This document shows positions 28,167-36,833 of a stretch of 52,875 nt of DNA, one piece after another. Position 1 is the stretch's first letter. Every line of letters starts with the position of its first letter. The stretch is from RUG563 sp024681215 (GTDB lineage: Bacteria > Bacillota > Clostridia > Christensenellales > Aristaeellaceae). The DNA is taken from NCBI GenBank assembly GCA_024681215.1, contig JAILBG010000118.1, positions 1-52,875 on the forward strand, in the 5' to 3' direction. Under the pieces are notes generated by a model. The model was not told the DNA's origin. It was given only the letters and a program-made list of their open reading frames with translations, and made no database searches. The position numbers and the translations under genes were made by a program.

Positions 28167-29360
28167 ATGAAAATCCTGTATCTGGAATGCGGCATGGGCG
28201 CGGCGGGAGATATGCTGACGGAGGCGCTGCTGGAAATGACGGCGGAAAAAGACGCCTTTTTGCGGAAAATGAACGGCCTGGGGCTGCCCGGAGTGCGCGT
28301 GGAAGCGGAGAAAGCGGAGAAATGCGGCATCGTGGGCACCCGGGTGCGGGTGACGGTGGACGGGGAGGAAGAGCATTCTCATGACCGTCACGGGCATGAG
28401 GAGTACGGGCATCATCACCACGCGGCGCTTGCGGACATCGAAGGCCTGATTGGCGGGCTGGATGTGAGCGAAAAGGTGAAAAAAGACGCCCTTTCTGTGT
28501 ACCGCCTGATCGCGGAGGCGGAAAGCCGGGCTCACGGGAAGGCCGTGGAGCAGATCCATTTTCACGAAGTGGGCGCCCTGGATGCGGTGGCGGACGTGGT
28601 GGGCGTCTGCCTGCTGATGGAGAAAATCGCGCCGGACCGGGTGATCGCGTCGCCCGTGCACGTGGGCAGCGGGTCTGTGCGCTGCGCCCACGGCGTGCTG
28701 CCGGTGCCCGCGCCCGCCACGGCGCGCCTCCTGGAAAACGTGCCCACCTACGGCGGCGGTATCGAAGGGGAGCTGTGCACCCCCACCGGCGCGGCGCTGC
28801 TCCGGCATTTTGCGGAGCGCTTCGGCCCCCAGCCGCTGATGGCGGTGCAGAAGATCGGCTGCGGCATGGGCGCGAAGGATTTTGAGCGGGCCAACTGCCT
28901 GCGGGCGTTCCTGGGCGAAGCGGACGGAGCGGCCCGGGGAAAAATCGCCAAGCTGGAATGCAATCTGGACGACATGACGGGGGAGGACATCGCCTACGCC
29001 TGCGAGCGGCTGTTCGCCGTGGGCGCCCGGGACGTATACACCGTGCCCGTCGGCATGAAAAAGGGCCGGCCCGGGGTGCTGCTGTGCTGCGTGTGCCTGC
29101 CGGGGGACGCGGAGAAGATCGCCGGGGAAATGCTGAAGCATACCACCACCCTGGGGGTGCGGCGGCAGGATATGGACCGGTACGTGCTGGAGCGGCGCGT
29201 CCGGGAAACGGAAACGCCCTTCGGCACGGTGCGGGTGAAGGAAGCCCGCGGCGGGGGCGTGCGCAGGGAAAAGCCGGAGTTTGAGGACCTGGCGGAGATC
29301 GCCCGGGAGACGGGAAAGCCCCTTGCGGAGATCCGACGGGCGCTGGCGGAAAAGAAATAG
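28167..29360 (+). CDS. larC: LarC: nickel insertion enzyme of the NPN cofactor
   Basis: LarC is the CTP-dependent cyclometallase that inserts nickel into the nickel-pincer nucleotide cofactor of lactate racemase and related enzymes. The 397-residue product has the family start MKILYLECGMGAAGDMLTEAL, a His-rich nickel-binding loop (residues 70-85) and FHEVGALDAVADVVG. The C-terminal LarC2-like part carries KKGRPGVLL and LGVRRQDMDR. In Lactiplantibacillus plantarum the two parts are joined by a ribosomal frameshift; here they form one uninterrupted frame. The ATG at 28167 follows AAAGGAG. larA, larB and larE are not in the window. A LysR regulator follows 18 bases later. Confidence 0.93.
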   Translation: MKILYLECGMGAAGDMLTEALLEMTAEKDAFLRKMNGLGLPGVRVEAEKAEKCGIVGTRVRVTVDGEEEHSHDRHGHEEYGHHHHAALADIEGLIGGLDVSEKVKKDALSVYRLIAEAESRAHGKAVEQIHFHEVGALDAVADVVGVCLLMEKIAPDRVIASPVHVGSGSVRCAHGVLPVPAPATARLLENVPTYGGGIEGELCTPTGAALLRHFAERFGPQPLMAVQKIGCGMGAKDFERANCLRAFLGEADGAARGKIAKLECNLDDMTGEDIAYACERLFAVGARDVYTVPVGMKKGRPGVLLCCVCLPGDAEKIAGEMLKHTTTLGVRRQDMDRYVLERRVRETETPFGTVRVKEARGGGVRREKPEFEDLAEIARETGKPLAEIRRALAEKK

Positions 29361-29378
29361 GACGGGGGTGACCGGCGC

Positions 29379-30296
29379 GTGACGCTGCAGCAGCTGAATT
29401 ACGTGATCGTGATTTCGGAGGCGGGCTCCTTCAACAAAGCGGCGGAAAGGCTGTACGTTTCCCAGCCGTCGCTGACCAGCGCGGTGAAGGAACTGGAAAA
29501 GGAACTGGGCATCGTGATCTTCCACCGGGGCGGACGGGGCGTGAAGCTGACGGCGGAGGGCGCGGATTTTCTGCCCTATGCCCGGCAGGTGTACGATCAG
29601 TACCAGAACCTGCTGGACGCCTACGCCCGGCCCGGGCGGCGCAGGCAGAAATTCGCCGTGTCCACCCAGCATTATTCCTTCGCGGTGAAGGCCTTCGTGG
29701 AAATGACCCGTACCTTCGACGTGGCGGAGTACGAATTCGCCATCCGGGAGACCCGCACCCGGGACGTGATGGAGGACGTTTCTTCCTCCCGCAGCGAGAT
29801 CGGCATCCTGTACCTGAACGATTTCAACCGCCGGGCGATGATGAAGCTGTTTTCCGAAAAGAACCTGCACTTTACGGAATTGATCCGATGCGACGCCTAT
29901 GTGTACCTGTGGAAGGGCCATCCCCTGGCGAAAAGGAAGGAGATCCGCTTTGAGGATCTGCTGCCCTATCCCTGCCTGTCCTTCGAGCAGGGGGACGACG
30001 GCAGCTTTTACCTGTCGGAGGAGATCCTGTCCACCAACGAATACCCCCGGCTCATCAAGTGCTGCGACCGGGCCACGGTGCTGAACCTGATGGTGGGGGT
30101 AAACGGGTATACCCTGTGCTCCGGCATCATCTGCGAGGAGCTGAACGGCGGGGAATACACCGCCGTGCCTTACCGGGAAGCGGGGGCCGGCAGCGCCATG
30201 GAGATCGGGTTCCTGACCCGGAAGGGAAGCGCGATATCCCCGGTGGGGGAAAAGTATATCGCGGAGATCAGGAAGTATCTGGGCATCGCCGGATAA
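29379..30296 (+). CDS. LysR-family transcriptional regulator
   Basis: A 305-residue regulator with an N-terminal winged helix-turn-helix (MTLQQLNYVIVISEAGSFN followed by AAERLYVSQPSLTSAVKELE). An effector-binding domain of two Rossmann-like lobes begins near residue 90. The start is a GTG at 29379 after GGGGGTG. It follows larC in the same direction and is probably co-transcribed, so control of larC or of other NPN-cofactor genes is possible. LysR proteins usually stand divergent from their target, so this arrangement gives no clear target. The first large hairpin repeat begins 11 bases after its stop. Confidence 0.92.
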   Translation: MTLQQLNYVIVISEAGSFNKAAERLYVSQPSLTSAVKELEKELGIVIFHRGGRGVKLTAEGADFLPYARQVYDQYQNLLDAYARPGRRRQKFAVSTQHYSFAVKAFVEMTRTFDVAEYEFAIRETRTRDVMEDVSSSRSEIGILYLNDFNRRAMMKLFSEKNLHFTELIRCDAYVYLWKGHPLAKRKEIRFEDLLPYPCLSFEQGDDGSFYLSEEILSTNEYPRLIKCCDRATVLNLMVGVNGYTLCSGIICEELNGGEYTAVPYREAGAGSAMEIGFLTRKGSAISPVGEKYIAEIRKYLGIAG

Positions 30297-30306
30297 CGGC
30301 GCAAAC

Positions 30307-30633
30307 GGGGCTGCTGCACAGCCCCTTCGATCAAATGGATCCTCCATTTGATCGACAGATACGCCTTTTCCTCTCGTCCCTGCGGGACTCCCGGGCGGAA
30401 AAGGCGCAAGGAAAGCATTTTTGCTCTCGCAGGGCATGCTCTGCGAAAGCAAAAATGCTCCTCGCAGCGCACAGGTCGCTGCTGCGGATTCCACTTGGAG
30501 GGGCTTTGGGCCCCTCCAAACCACCCCGGGGTTTTTGATTTCCCGGTATTCAATGCTGCTCATTCTTCTATAGAGAACCAATATCCCTGTAAACAAAGAG
30601 GATATTGCAGATTGGCTTCTGCAACATCCCCTT
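30307..30633 (+). repeat. Large multi-hairpin repeat, copy A
   Basis: A noncoding element of about 327 bases that recurs in inverted orientation at 37287-37610, at roughly 85-90 percent identity by eye. It is almost entirely built of stems. In order: GGGGCTG/CAGCCCC; a perfect 13-bp stem TCGATCAAATGGA; CGCCTTTTCC/GGAAAAGGCG enclosing GTCCC/GGGAC; AGCATTTTTGC/GCAAAAATGCT enclosing TCGCAG/CTGCGA; CGCAGCG/CGCTGCG; TTGGAGGGGC/GCCCCTCCAA; AATATCC/GGATATT; and TTGCAG/CTGCAA. Copy A fills the gap between the convergent LysR and GH43 genes. Short reading frames across it are not believable genes. Confidence 0.88.
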
Positions 30634-30660
30634 ATGATATGTTTTTCTCACTGCTTTTTC

Positions 30661-30682
30661 CCGCCGGCCGCAGCGGCCGGCA
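30661..30682. other. GC-rich palindrome after the GH43 gene
   Basis: GCCGGCCGCAGCGGCCGGC is a near-perfect palindrome 17 bases past the GH43 stop. It lacks a T-run on the minus strand, so it is at most a weak or Rho-assisted end. The remaining bases between copy A and GH43 show nothing else. Confidence 0.5.
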
Positions 30683-30698
30683 GAGGCGCAGATCGTGC

Positions 30699-32102
30699 TT
30701 ATTTTTCCAGGGAAACGCATTTCAGCTGGGCCTTGCCGGTGCCCCGATAGGTGAGATACAGGGCCTGTTTCCCGTCGGGGAAATCCACCGCAGCCTCGCC
30801 CCGGGTCCATACGTTGGTGCCCTGAACGGGGATCTCGCCCAGCACCTCCCCGAAGGGGGCGGATTTGATCTGGAACACGCCGTTGCAGTAGGCCCGGGTC
30901 TGGATGGCGATGCGGCGGACGCCGCGGCAGTCGAAGTACTTGAAGCCCACGGTGACGCCGTCGCCGATGTCGGCGATGTGGCCGGGGATCTTGTCCCCGT
31001 CCCGGCCGTCCTGGGTGACCCGGGGATAGCCCGGTTCGCCGATATAGAGGGGCTGATCCTTTTCCATGAAGATGTGGCAGGCGATATAGGCGGGGTATTC
31101 GCCCTCGCCCCGGAGGGGGCCGCCGTTCAGGCCGCAGGAGGTGATCTCCGCCTGTTTGATCCCCCCGTTTTCATCGAAGAAAATGGGCTCGGCGCAGCCC
31201 TGGCGGCTGAACCAGTGGCCGTTGGTCTGCCGGTGATAGAAGATATACCACTGGCCGGCAATCTCCACGATGCTGCCGTGGTTGTTGCCGCCAAAGGCCA
31301 TCGGCCGGTCCGCGGGCTTGTAGGAGCCGATGCCGATATCGTTGTTGCTGACGATGACGCCGCCGTAGGCGAACGGCCCCCGGGGATCGGAGGCGGTGGC
31401 GTAGCACAATTCGTGCATCACCTGGGAGGAATAGACGAAATAGTAGGTGCCGTTCCGCTTGCGGATGGAGGAAGCCTCGAAGAAGGCGTGGCCCTCAAAG
31501 CCGGTGCCCTGGGCGTACATGGCGCCGGGGGCCGCCAGGACGGGCTCTTCCTCCACGGTCACCATATCCGGCCCCAGCACGGTGCAATAGGCGCCGTGGC
31601 GGCTCTTGTCCCCGTGGCCGCAAAAGCCCGTGTACAGGAACGTCTTATCGCCCTCGGTGAGCACGCCGGGGTCGAACTGGGGCTCGTCCCCGGGGCGGTC
31701 GCCCAGGCGGGTGCCGTCCTTGTAATGCACGTAGCCCAGGAATTTGAACATGCCGGCGGGGGAATCGCACACGGCCACGGACACGAAGCCCACCTTGTCG
31801 TACACGTAGTAAAGATAATACCGGCCGTCGGGGCCCCGCGTCACGTCCGGGGCGTAGAGGCACATATGGCCGTCGGCGTTGACGGGGTCCGCGTCCCGGG
31901 GGTAAATGACGCCCTCGCAGCGCCAGTCGCTCAGATCGTTCACCGGGGCGGACCAGCCCATGTAATCCCCCTGGCAGAACACCCAGCCGTTGAACTGATC
32001 GTGACTGCCGTAGACGTAAACCCGGTCGCCGAACACGTAGGGCTCCCCGTCCGGGATGTATTCCCAGGAGGGCAGGTAGGGGTTGAAGGCCTGCTTTTTC
32101 AT
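30699..32102 (-). CDS. Glycoside hydrolase family 43 protein with C-terminal CBM6-like domain
   Basis: A 467-residue probable xylosidase/arabinofuranosidase with no signal peptide, hence acting inside the cell on short oligosaccharides. The N-terminal five-blade propeller shows FNPYLPSWEYIPDGEPYVF and YVYGSHDQFNGW with the catalytic base region. APDVTRGPDGRYYLYYVY supplies the pKa-modulating Asp, and GHAFFEASSIRKRNGTYYFVY the general-acid Glu. Residues of about 335-465 form a beta-sandwich like CBM6 (TVGFKYFDCRGVRRIAI). It lies one base after the esterase stop-to-start junction and shares its transcript. An AraC-type regulator upstream completes a sugar-utilisation module. Confidence 0.9.
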   Translation of the reverse strand: MKKQAFNPYLPSWEYIPDGEPYVFGDRVYVYGSHDQFNGWVFCQGDYMGWSAPVNDLSDWRCEGVIYPRDADPVNADGHMCLYAPDVTRGPDGRYYLYYVYDKVGFVSVAVCDSPAGMFKFLGYVHYKDGTRLGDRPGDEPQFDPGVLTEGDKTFLYTGFCGHGDKSRHGAYCTVLGPDMVTVEEEPVLAAPGAMYAQGTGFEGHAFFEASSIRKRNGTYYFVYSSQVMHELCYATASDPRGPFAYGGVIVSNNDIGIGSYKPADRPMAFGGNNHGSIVEIAGQWYIFYHRQTNGHWFSRQGCAEPIFFDENGGIKQAEITSCGLNGGPLRGEGEYPAYIACHIFMEKDQPLYIGEPGYPRVTQDGRDGDKIPGHIADIGDGVTVGFKYFDCRGVRRIAIQTRAYCNGVFQIKSAPFGEVLGEIPVQGTNVWTRGEAAVDFPDGKQALYLTYRGTGKAQLKCVSLEK

Positions 32103-32103
32103 G

Positions 32104-33636
32104 TTATTTCATCATCCTTTGCATGTATTGATCCAGAAGGAACTGCTCCAGGGGGGATGCGGGGCAGCGCTGGGGCGCGGCGGAGGCGGTGAAATTCATG
32201 CGCACCGGCTGATCGGGATCGAAGGCCGGCCACCAGGGCAGGTCGCTGCCCTGGGAATCCGGGCCGTTGGGATCGCCGGTTTTGATGAAATTGCACCAGT
32301 AATCGCACATCTGCCGGGCCAGATCGTAATGCACGCCCCGGAAAGGCCGCCAGCATTTGGCCAGGGTCTCGAAGAAGAACCACAGATCCACGCTGTGGAA
32401 GGTGCCGGGGTGATCCCAGCCCGGGATGTCGCCGTCGAACTGATAGTAATACAGGGGGGCGCTGATCCCCAGGCGTTTTCCCGCCTCCACCGCGGCGCGG
32501 ACGGCGAATCCGATGGAATGGACGGCGCCCTCCTTGCGGATGGTTTCCTCCTCTGCAGGATGGGAGAAGAAGGAGAGGAATTCTCTTTCCCTGCCGGGGT
32601 AGGTCTTTTCCGCCAGGGCGCGGAGGCTTTCCTCGTCCTTGGCGGGCGGGAAGCCGAAAAATTCGCTGCTGGTGTGGCCGATGAACACGGGCACGGGCAG
32701 GCGGTTTTCATTCAGGAACCACTGCTGGCTGCTGCGGCGGGAGAACACGCCGTCCACCGCTTCCCCGAAGGTTTTGCCCCAGCCGTACACGCCGTCCCAT
32801 TCCAGGGCTTTGTCCCGCAGGGTCTCCGCGTCGATCCGCCGGGCCTCCGCCAGGGATTTTACCCCCAGGAAATCAAAGAATTTCTTTCCGTTTTCCTCGG
32901 CGGTCTTCATATCGCTGCACAGCCCGAATTCAAAGGGATAGGGCGGGGCGAAAGCGCCGCTCTGGATGATGGCGCGCCGGAAAAGCCCGGCGTTTTCCGG
33001 GCAGGCGAGCTGGGCGGATACGCTCATGCCCCCGGCGGACTGGCCGCCGATGGTGATGTTTTCGGGATCGCCGCCGAAGGAAGCGATATTGCGCTGCACC
33101 CAGCGGGTGGCCGCCTGCTGATCCAGGAAGCCGAAATTGGCGGGGGCCTCCGGGAATTCCGCGGTGATTTCCGGATGGGCCAGGAAGCCGAAGCAGTTCA
33201 CCCGGTAGTTCACCGTCACCACCACGATGCCCCGGCGGGCGATGCGCTCCCCGTCGAATTCCATTTCCGCGCTGTAGCCCACCTGCAGCCCGCCGCCGAA
33301 ATACCACACGAACACGGGCATGCCCGTGCGTCCGTCGGCGGGAGCCCAGATATTCAGGTACAGACAGTCCTCGCTCATGGGGATCTCTTTGTCCACGTGC
33401 CATTCCCGGTCGTAGAGGTTTTTGGGATCGGCGGAGATGGGGGCCTGCATGGGGATGGGGGAAAAGGCGAACGCATCCCGCACGCCTTCCCAGCTTTCAC
33501 AGGGCTGGGGGGCGCGCCAGCGGTTCCCGCCCACGGGCGGCGCGGCGTAGGGGACGCCCTTATAGCTGGTGATCCGGGGGTCGGCGGCGGGCAGCCCGCG
33601 CACCCAGCCGTTTTCTGTTCTGACCTGACGAATCAT
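32104..33636 (-). CDS. Type-B carboxylesterase
   Basis: A 510-residue alpha/beta-hydrolase of the carboxylesterase/para-nitrobenzyl-esterase family. Signatures are YKGVPYAAPPVG near residue 25, EDCLYLNIWAP at 89-99, the nucleophile elbow GGQSAGG with Ser200, and an acid/His region near the C-terminus. The oxyanion motif reads FGGGL where most members have HGGGF. It has no signal peptide. Together with the adjacent GH43 it may deacylate or de-esterify plant xylan fragments; that substrate is inferred from context only. A promoter lies directly upstream. Confidence 0.92.
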   Translation of the reverse strand: MIRQVRTENGWVRGLPAADPRITSYKGVPYAAPPVGGNRWRAPQPCESWEGVRDAFAFSPIPMQAPISADPKNLYDREWHVDKEIPMSEDCLYLNIWAPADGRTGMPVFVWYFGGGLQVGYSAEMEFDGERIARRGIVVVTVNYRVNCFGFLAHPEITAEFPEAPANFGFLDQQAATRWVQRNIASFGGDPENITIGGQSAGGMSVSAQLACPENAGLFRRAIIQSGAFAPPYPFEFGLCSDMKTAEENGKKFFDFLGVKSLAEARRIDAETLRDKALEWDGVYGWGKTFGEAVDGVFSRRSSQQWFLNENRLPVPVFIGHTSSEFFGFPPAKDEESLRALAEKTYPGREREFLSFFSHPAEEETIRKEGAVHSIGFAVRAAVEAGKRLGISAPLYYYQFDGDIPGWDHPGTFHSVDLWFFFETLAKCWRPFRGVHYDLARQMCDYWCNFIKTGDPNGPDSQGSDLPWWPAFDPDQPVRMNFTASAAPQRCPASPLEQFLLDQYMQRMMK

Positions 33637-33659
33637 GGCAAATCACGCTCCTTTTCTAT

Positions 33660-33688
33660 ATTTTGCCTGATCGCGGGCCGGGATGCAA
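33660..33688 (-). promoter_or_regulatory. Promoter of the esterase-GH43 transcript
   Basis: Minus strand: TTGCAT (33683-33688), 17-base spacer, CAAAAT (33660-33665). The -10 is weak, as expected for an activator-dependent promoter. Confidence 0.6.
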
Positions 33689-33720
33689 TGGATATTTCAA
33701 AAAAAGTTTCAACAAACCCC

Positions 33721-33751
33721 AAAAACAAGAAAAATGCGCAGAAACTGCGCA
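33721..33751 (-). terminator. Intrinsic terminator of the AraC-type gene
   Basis: Minus strand: TGCGCAG-TTT-CTGCGCA hairpin (33735-33751), followed by TTTTTCTTGTTTTT. Confidence 0.82.
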
Positions 33752-33765
33752 AAATCAGCGGTTGT

Positions 33766-34659
33766 TCAGGGGCCGCCGTAAAGGCTGCGGTACCGGGAGG
33801 GGGTGCAGGACATGGCGGCGCGGAAGATGCGGTTGAAGGTGGCCACGCTGCCGAAGCCCGATTGCTCCGCCACCTGGCGGATGGGCATCCGCGTCTGCGT
33901 CAGCAGCTTCATGGCGGCCTCCAGCCGGCAGCGGGTCAGGTAATCGGTGAAGGTGACGCCGAAATATTTCTTGAACGCCCGGGAAAAATAGTACTTGGAA
34001 AAGCCGGAAAACGCCGCGGCGTCGTCCAGATGGATTTTCTCGCCGTAGTGCTGGCCGATGTAGCTGAGCACGCTGTTCATGATCTCGGAATCAATATTCA
34101 CCGGCTCGGGCCCGGCGCTCTGCTGGGCCCATTCCCGGCCCAACACGGAATAGAGGCGGATCAGCAGGGAATAGCACAGGGAATTCCACATGGGCTTGCG
34201 GGCCTGGAAGGTCTCCGCCGCCTGGAGCAGAAGATCCCGCACTTCCCGGCGATAGACCGTGTCGTCCTCCATATAAATGATCTGGGAAAGGCGCTGGGCG
34301 TACACGGAAAGATCCCGCAGGCTGCCGAAGATATGGGGCTCGAAAAGGAAAACATACCGCTGGGTGCCCGGCTTGTGGGAACAGGCGTGGGCGCACTGGG
34401 GCGGCAGGATCAGCACCTGCCCGGCGGAGACGGTGCAGGTCCTGTCCGGCAGGGTATAAACGGCTTCCCCCTTTTCCACCAGGACGATCTCCACCGCGGA
34501 ATGATAATGCGTTTCGCAGGCGCACATCTCCGAAAACGGCAGAACGAGGATTGAGGAGTTGGAGGGATAGGCGATGAATTCCTGCGTTCCCTGCAGGATG
34601 CGGCAGCCGTCGCAAACGCGGCGGTCAGCTGCCTTGCCGGCGGAGGAATTCCCGGTCAT
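33766..34659 (-). CDS. AraC-family transcriptional regulator
   Basis: A 297-residue regulator. The N-terminal cupin-like sensor domain shows ETHYHSAVEIVLVEKGEA and QVLILPPQCAHACSHKPG. The C-terminal pair of helix-turn-helices reads DDAAAFSGFSKYYFSRAFKK and IRQVAEQSGFGSVATFNRIF. The ATG at 34659 follows AAGGAG; the frame extends upstream but without a ribosome site. It lies directly upstream of the esterase-GH43 pair in the same orientation, with its own terminator between. It is therefore the likely sugar-responsive activator of those two genes. Confidence 0.92.
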   Translation of the reverse strand: MTGNSSAGKAADRRVCDGCRILQGTQEFIAYPSNSSILVLPFSEMCACETHYHSAVEIVLVEKGEAVYTLPDRTCTVSAGQVLILPPQCAHACSHKPGTQRYVFLFEPHIFGSLRDLSVYAQRLSQIIYMEDDTVYRREVRDLLLQAAETFQARKPMWNSLCYSLLIRLYSVLGREWAQQSAGPEPVNIDSEIMNSVLSYIGQHYGEKIHLDDAAAFSGFSKYYFSRAFKKYFGVTFTDYLTRCRLEAAMKLLTQTRMPIRQVAEQSGFGSVATFNRIFRAAMSCTPSRYRSLYGGP

Positions 34660-34798
34660 ATGGATTCTCCTTCCCTTGCAGCGCGTGCGGATCCTGTGTG
34701 GAGTGCATGTGAAAAACAGGGATGATTCCAGCGGGATACAGAAGGCCCGGAAAAACGAAGAACGGGAAAACACGAAGAGGAATTCAATTTCTGCGATG

Positions 34799-34827
34799 AT
34801 TATACCATATATTGGTAATCAATGCAA
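34799..34827 (-). promoter_or_regulatory. Promoter of the AraC-type gene with overlapping palindrome
   Basis: Minus strand: TTGCAT (34822-34827), 17-base spacer, TATAAT (34799-34804). The spacer holds TACCA-N5-TGGTA (34802-34816), a candidate operator, perhaps for autoregulation. The leader to the start codon is about 140 bases. The rest of the 34660-34940 gap shows only the start region of the next gene. Confidence 0.7.
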
Positions 34828-34940
34828 GCAATTTCTTTTCGTCCCGGAAAACGGGGAAGGAAGAAAAGATTTTTGTGGCGGAAACGGGGAGAATATGATA
34901 AAATGACTGCGTTACATCGGCAGCACTGGAGGAAAAAACC

Positions 34941-36833
34941 GTGAGGAAATGGATGCGGAGAGGAATCGCCCTGGCGCTGACGCTGGCGCTGACGGCGGGC
35001 TGCGCCTTGGCGGAAACGGGGCGCATCGTGACGCCCAAGGGCCCGGCCAACATGCGCAAGCGGCCCGAGGACAAGGCGCCGCTGGTGGAAAGCGTGCCCA
35101 ATCGGACGGCGGTGGAAATCGAGGAATTGGGCGAAGAATGGAGCCGCATCCGCTATAAGAAGCAAACGGGATACGTGAAAACGGAATTCCTCCGGGCGCC
35201 CAGCCGCCTGGTGGGGAAGGAAGCATACCCCGACGGCGGCACCGTGCTGATCCATTCAGAAGCGGCGGAGGACGCGCCCGTGATCGGTGTGGTGGGCTGC
35301 GCGGAGAAGGTCGCCGTCACGGGGATCGAGGGGGACTGGCTGATCCTGAATAAGGACGGGGTGACGGGCTACACGCCCTGCGCCGGGTTTTCCTATCAGC
35401 TGGAGGAGCCCAGCGGGGCCATGGAATGGATCCCGGAGGAGGCCGTCGCCCAGCAGGATACGGAATTGAAAAGCGGGCCCCAGGGCAAGGGAAGCCCGGT
35501 CGGGAGCCTGAAGGCGGGGGACGGATGCACCGTCACGGTGATCGACGGGGACGAATGCTTGGTGGAAGCAGCGGGAAAATACGCCTGGGCGCCGGTGTCG
35601 GCCCTGTGCCTCAAGGGCGCGGCGAACACCTGGGACGCCCTGGAAGGCATGACGCCCAACGAGGCCTGCTCCGCTGCCCGGGCGGCCCTGGAAAAGCAGT
35701 TCAAGGCGTTTGCCAAGGAAAAGCTGTATGAGACCTGCGCCGCCGCGCAGGACGTGGGCGGATATCCCGGAAACGTGTACCGCGTGGGCTTTTTCAGCGA
35801 TAAGGATCAGTATCTTTACGGCGCGCTGGTGGACGCGGAGACGGGGAAAGTGGTGTTTTCCGCCCGGTACAAGGGCTTTGCGGAGCCCAAGCCCGAGGAG
35901 ATCCCGCTGCTGGAAAAAGGAAACGTGGAAATCTCTCTGAGTGCGGATACCCTGGGCGTGGGGGACGTGCTTGAGATCCGGGTGGACGCCTGGACGCGGA
36001 ACGAGGTTTCCTATGCCCTTACCCTGGACGGCGCCCAGATCGTGAAAGGAGAGCCCTGCGGCCATTTCACCGCCGCGTTCCGTCCGCGCCAGGCCGGGAC
36101 GTACAGCCTGACGGTGACTGTGAAGGACGAAGCGGGCGAAACTGCTGCCCGGGAAGCCGGGTTCACCGTGAAGGATACCTTTGTGGTCAGCGAGGATGCG
36201 GCAGAAAATGCGGCCGCCCCGGTTTACAGCCAGAAGGACGGCTGGTGGAAGGACAAGAAATATCGCCACAGCAACCTGGGCAAATCCGGCTGCGCCATTT
36301 TCGCCCTGTCCCATGCGCTGCACCATTTGGGCGTGTCCGGCCCGGATACGGAGCCGGAAACCTTGGCGGTCCGGTACGCCCAGTTCCTGATCCCGGGGGA
36401 GGGCACCAGCAACGAACGGCTGATCAACAAGGCAGCCGTGGATTTCGGCTTCAGGACCCGGGGGGCGCTGTACGTCGAAAAGGCGCAGATCATCAGCCTC
36501 TTTGAATCCGGGGCGGTATTCAGCTTTTCCCCCGCCCGGGGGCACATCGCCATGGCGGACGGGGTGAGCGAGGACGGGACCATGGTGCACGTGGTGGACT
36601 CCGCGCCGGGGGCCACCTATGAACGGATCAAGAGCGCCTCCCTGTATCAGCAGTCCCGCAGCGGCGCGTTCCGGGCGGTCAGGACGCTGGATGAGCTGCC
36701 GGGGGCGACGTGGTACTTTGAAACGGGGGAATACGGGGCGCTGGAATACTGGCTGCCCATGGAATACATCACCGCCCGGGGCCTGCGCCTGATCCAGCCC
36801 ATCCCCGGCGGAGAGGGAGAGATCCAGCCGTGA
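34941..36833 (+). CDS. Secreted SH3-domain protein with C39-like peptidase domain
   Basis: A 630-residue exported protein. The signal peptide ends near GCALA (residue 24). Bacterial SH3 domains follow (about 26-85, 95-150 and 165-225; first one PKGPANMRKRPEDKAPLVE). A linker region and an Ig-like domain (about 325-410) come next. Residues of about 420-600 are a C39-type papain-like domain (YSQKDGWW and NLGKSGCAIFALSHALHHLG with the Cys, ARGHIAMADGV with the His). It may cleave peptides at the cell surface or bind the wall. The GTG at 34941 follows CTGGAGG. Its stop overlaps the phosphatase gene. Confidence 0.88.
   Translation: MRKWMRRGIALALTLALTAGCALAETGRIVTPKGPANMRKRPEDKAPLVESVPNRTAVEIEELGEEWSRIRYKKQTGYVKTEFLRAPSRLVGKEAYPDGGTVLIHSEAAEDAPVIGVVGCAEKVAVTGIEGDWLILNKDGVTGYTPCAGFSYQLEEPSGAMEWIPEEAVAQQDTELKSGPQGKGSPVGSLKAGDGCTVTVIDGDECLVEAAGKYAWAPVSALCLKGAANTWDALEGMTPNEACSAARAALEKQFKAFAKEKLYETCAAAQDVGGYPGNVYRVGFFSDKDQYLYGALVDAETGKVVFSARYKGFAEPKPEEIPLLEKGNVEISLSADTLGVGDVLEIRVDAWTRNEVSYALTLDGAQIVKGEPCGHFTAAFRPRQAGTYSLTVTVKDEAGETAAREAGFTVKDTFVVSEDAAENAAAPVYSQKDGWWKDKKYRHSNLGKSGCAIFALSHALHHLGVSGPDTEPETLAVRYAQFLIPGEGTSNERLINKAAVDFGFRTRGALYVEKAQIISLFESGAVFSFSPARGHIAMADGVSEDGTMVHVVDSAPGATYERIKSASLYQQSRSGAFRAVRTLDELPGATWYFETGEYGALEYWLPMEYITARGLRLIQPIPGGEGEIQP

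Noticed and set aside
30348..30530. Short open frames inside the large hairpin repeat
   Set aside because: The same peptide-like strings occur in both copies only because the DNA repeats; stems and loops, not codons, are conserved.
28137..30596. 819-codon minus-strand frame across larC and LysR
   Set aside because: Antisense shadow of two clear genes; low-complexity Pro/Arg/His sequence.
32083..34554. 823-codon plus-strand frame across the esterase and AraC genes
   Set aside because: Antisense shadow of recognised genes, including read-through of a terminator and promoter region.
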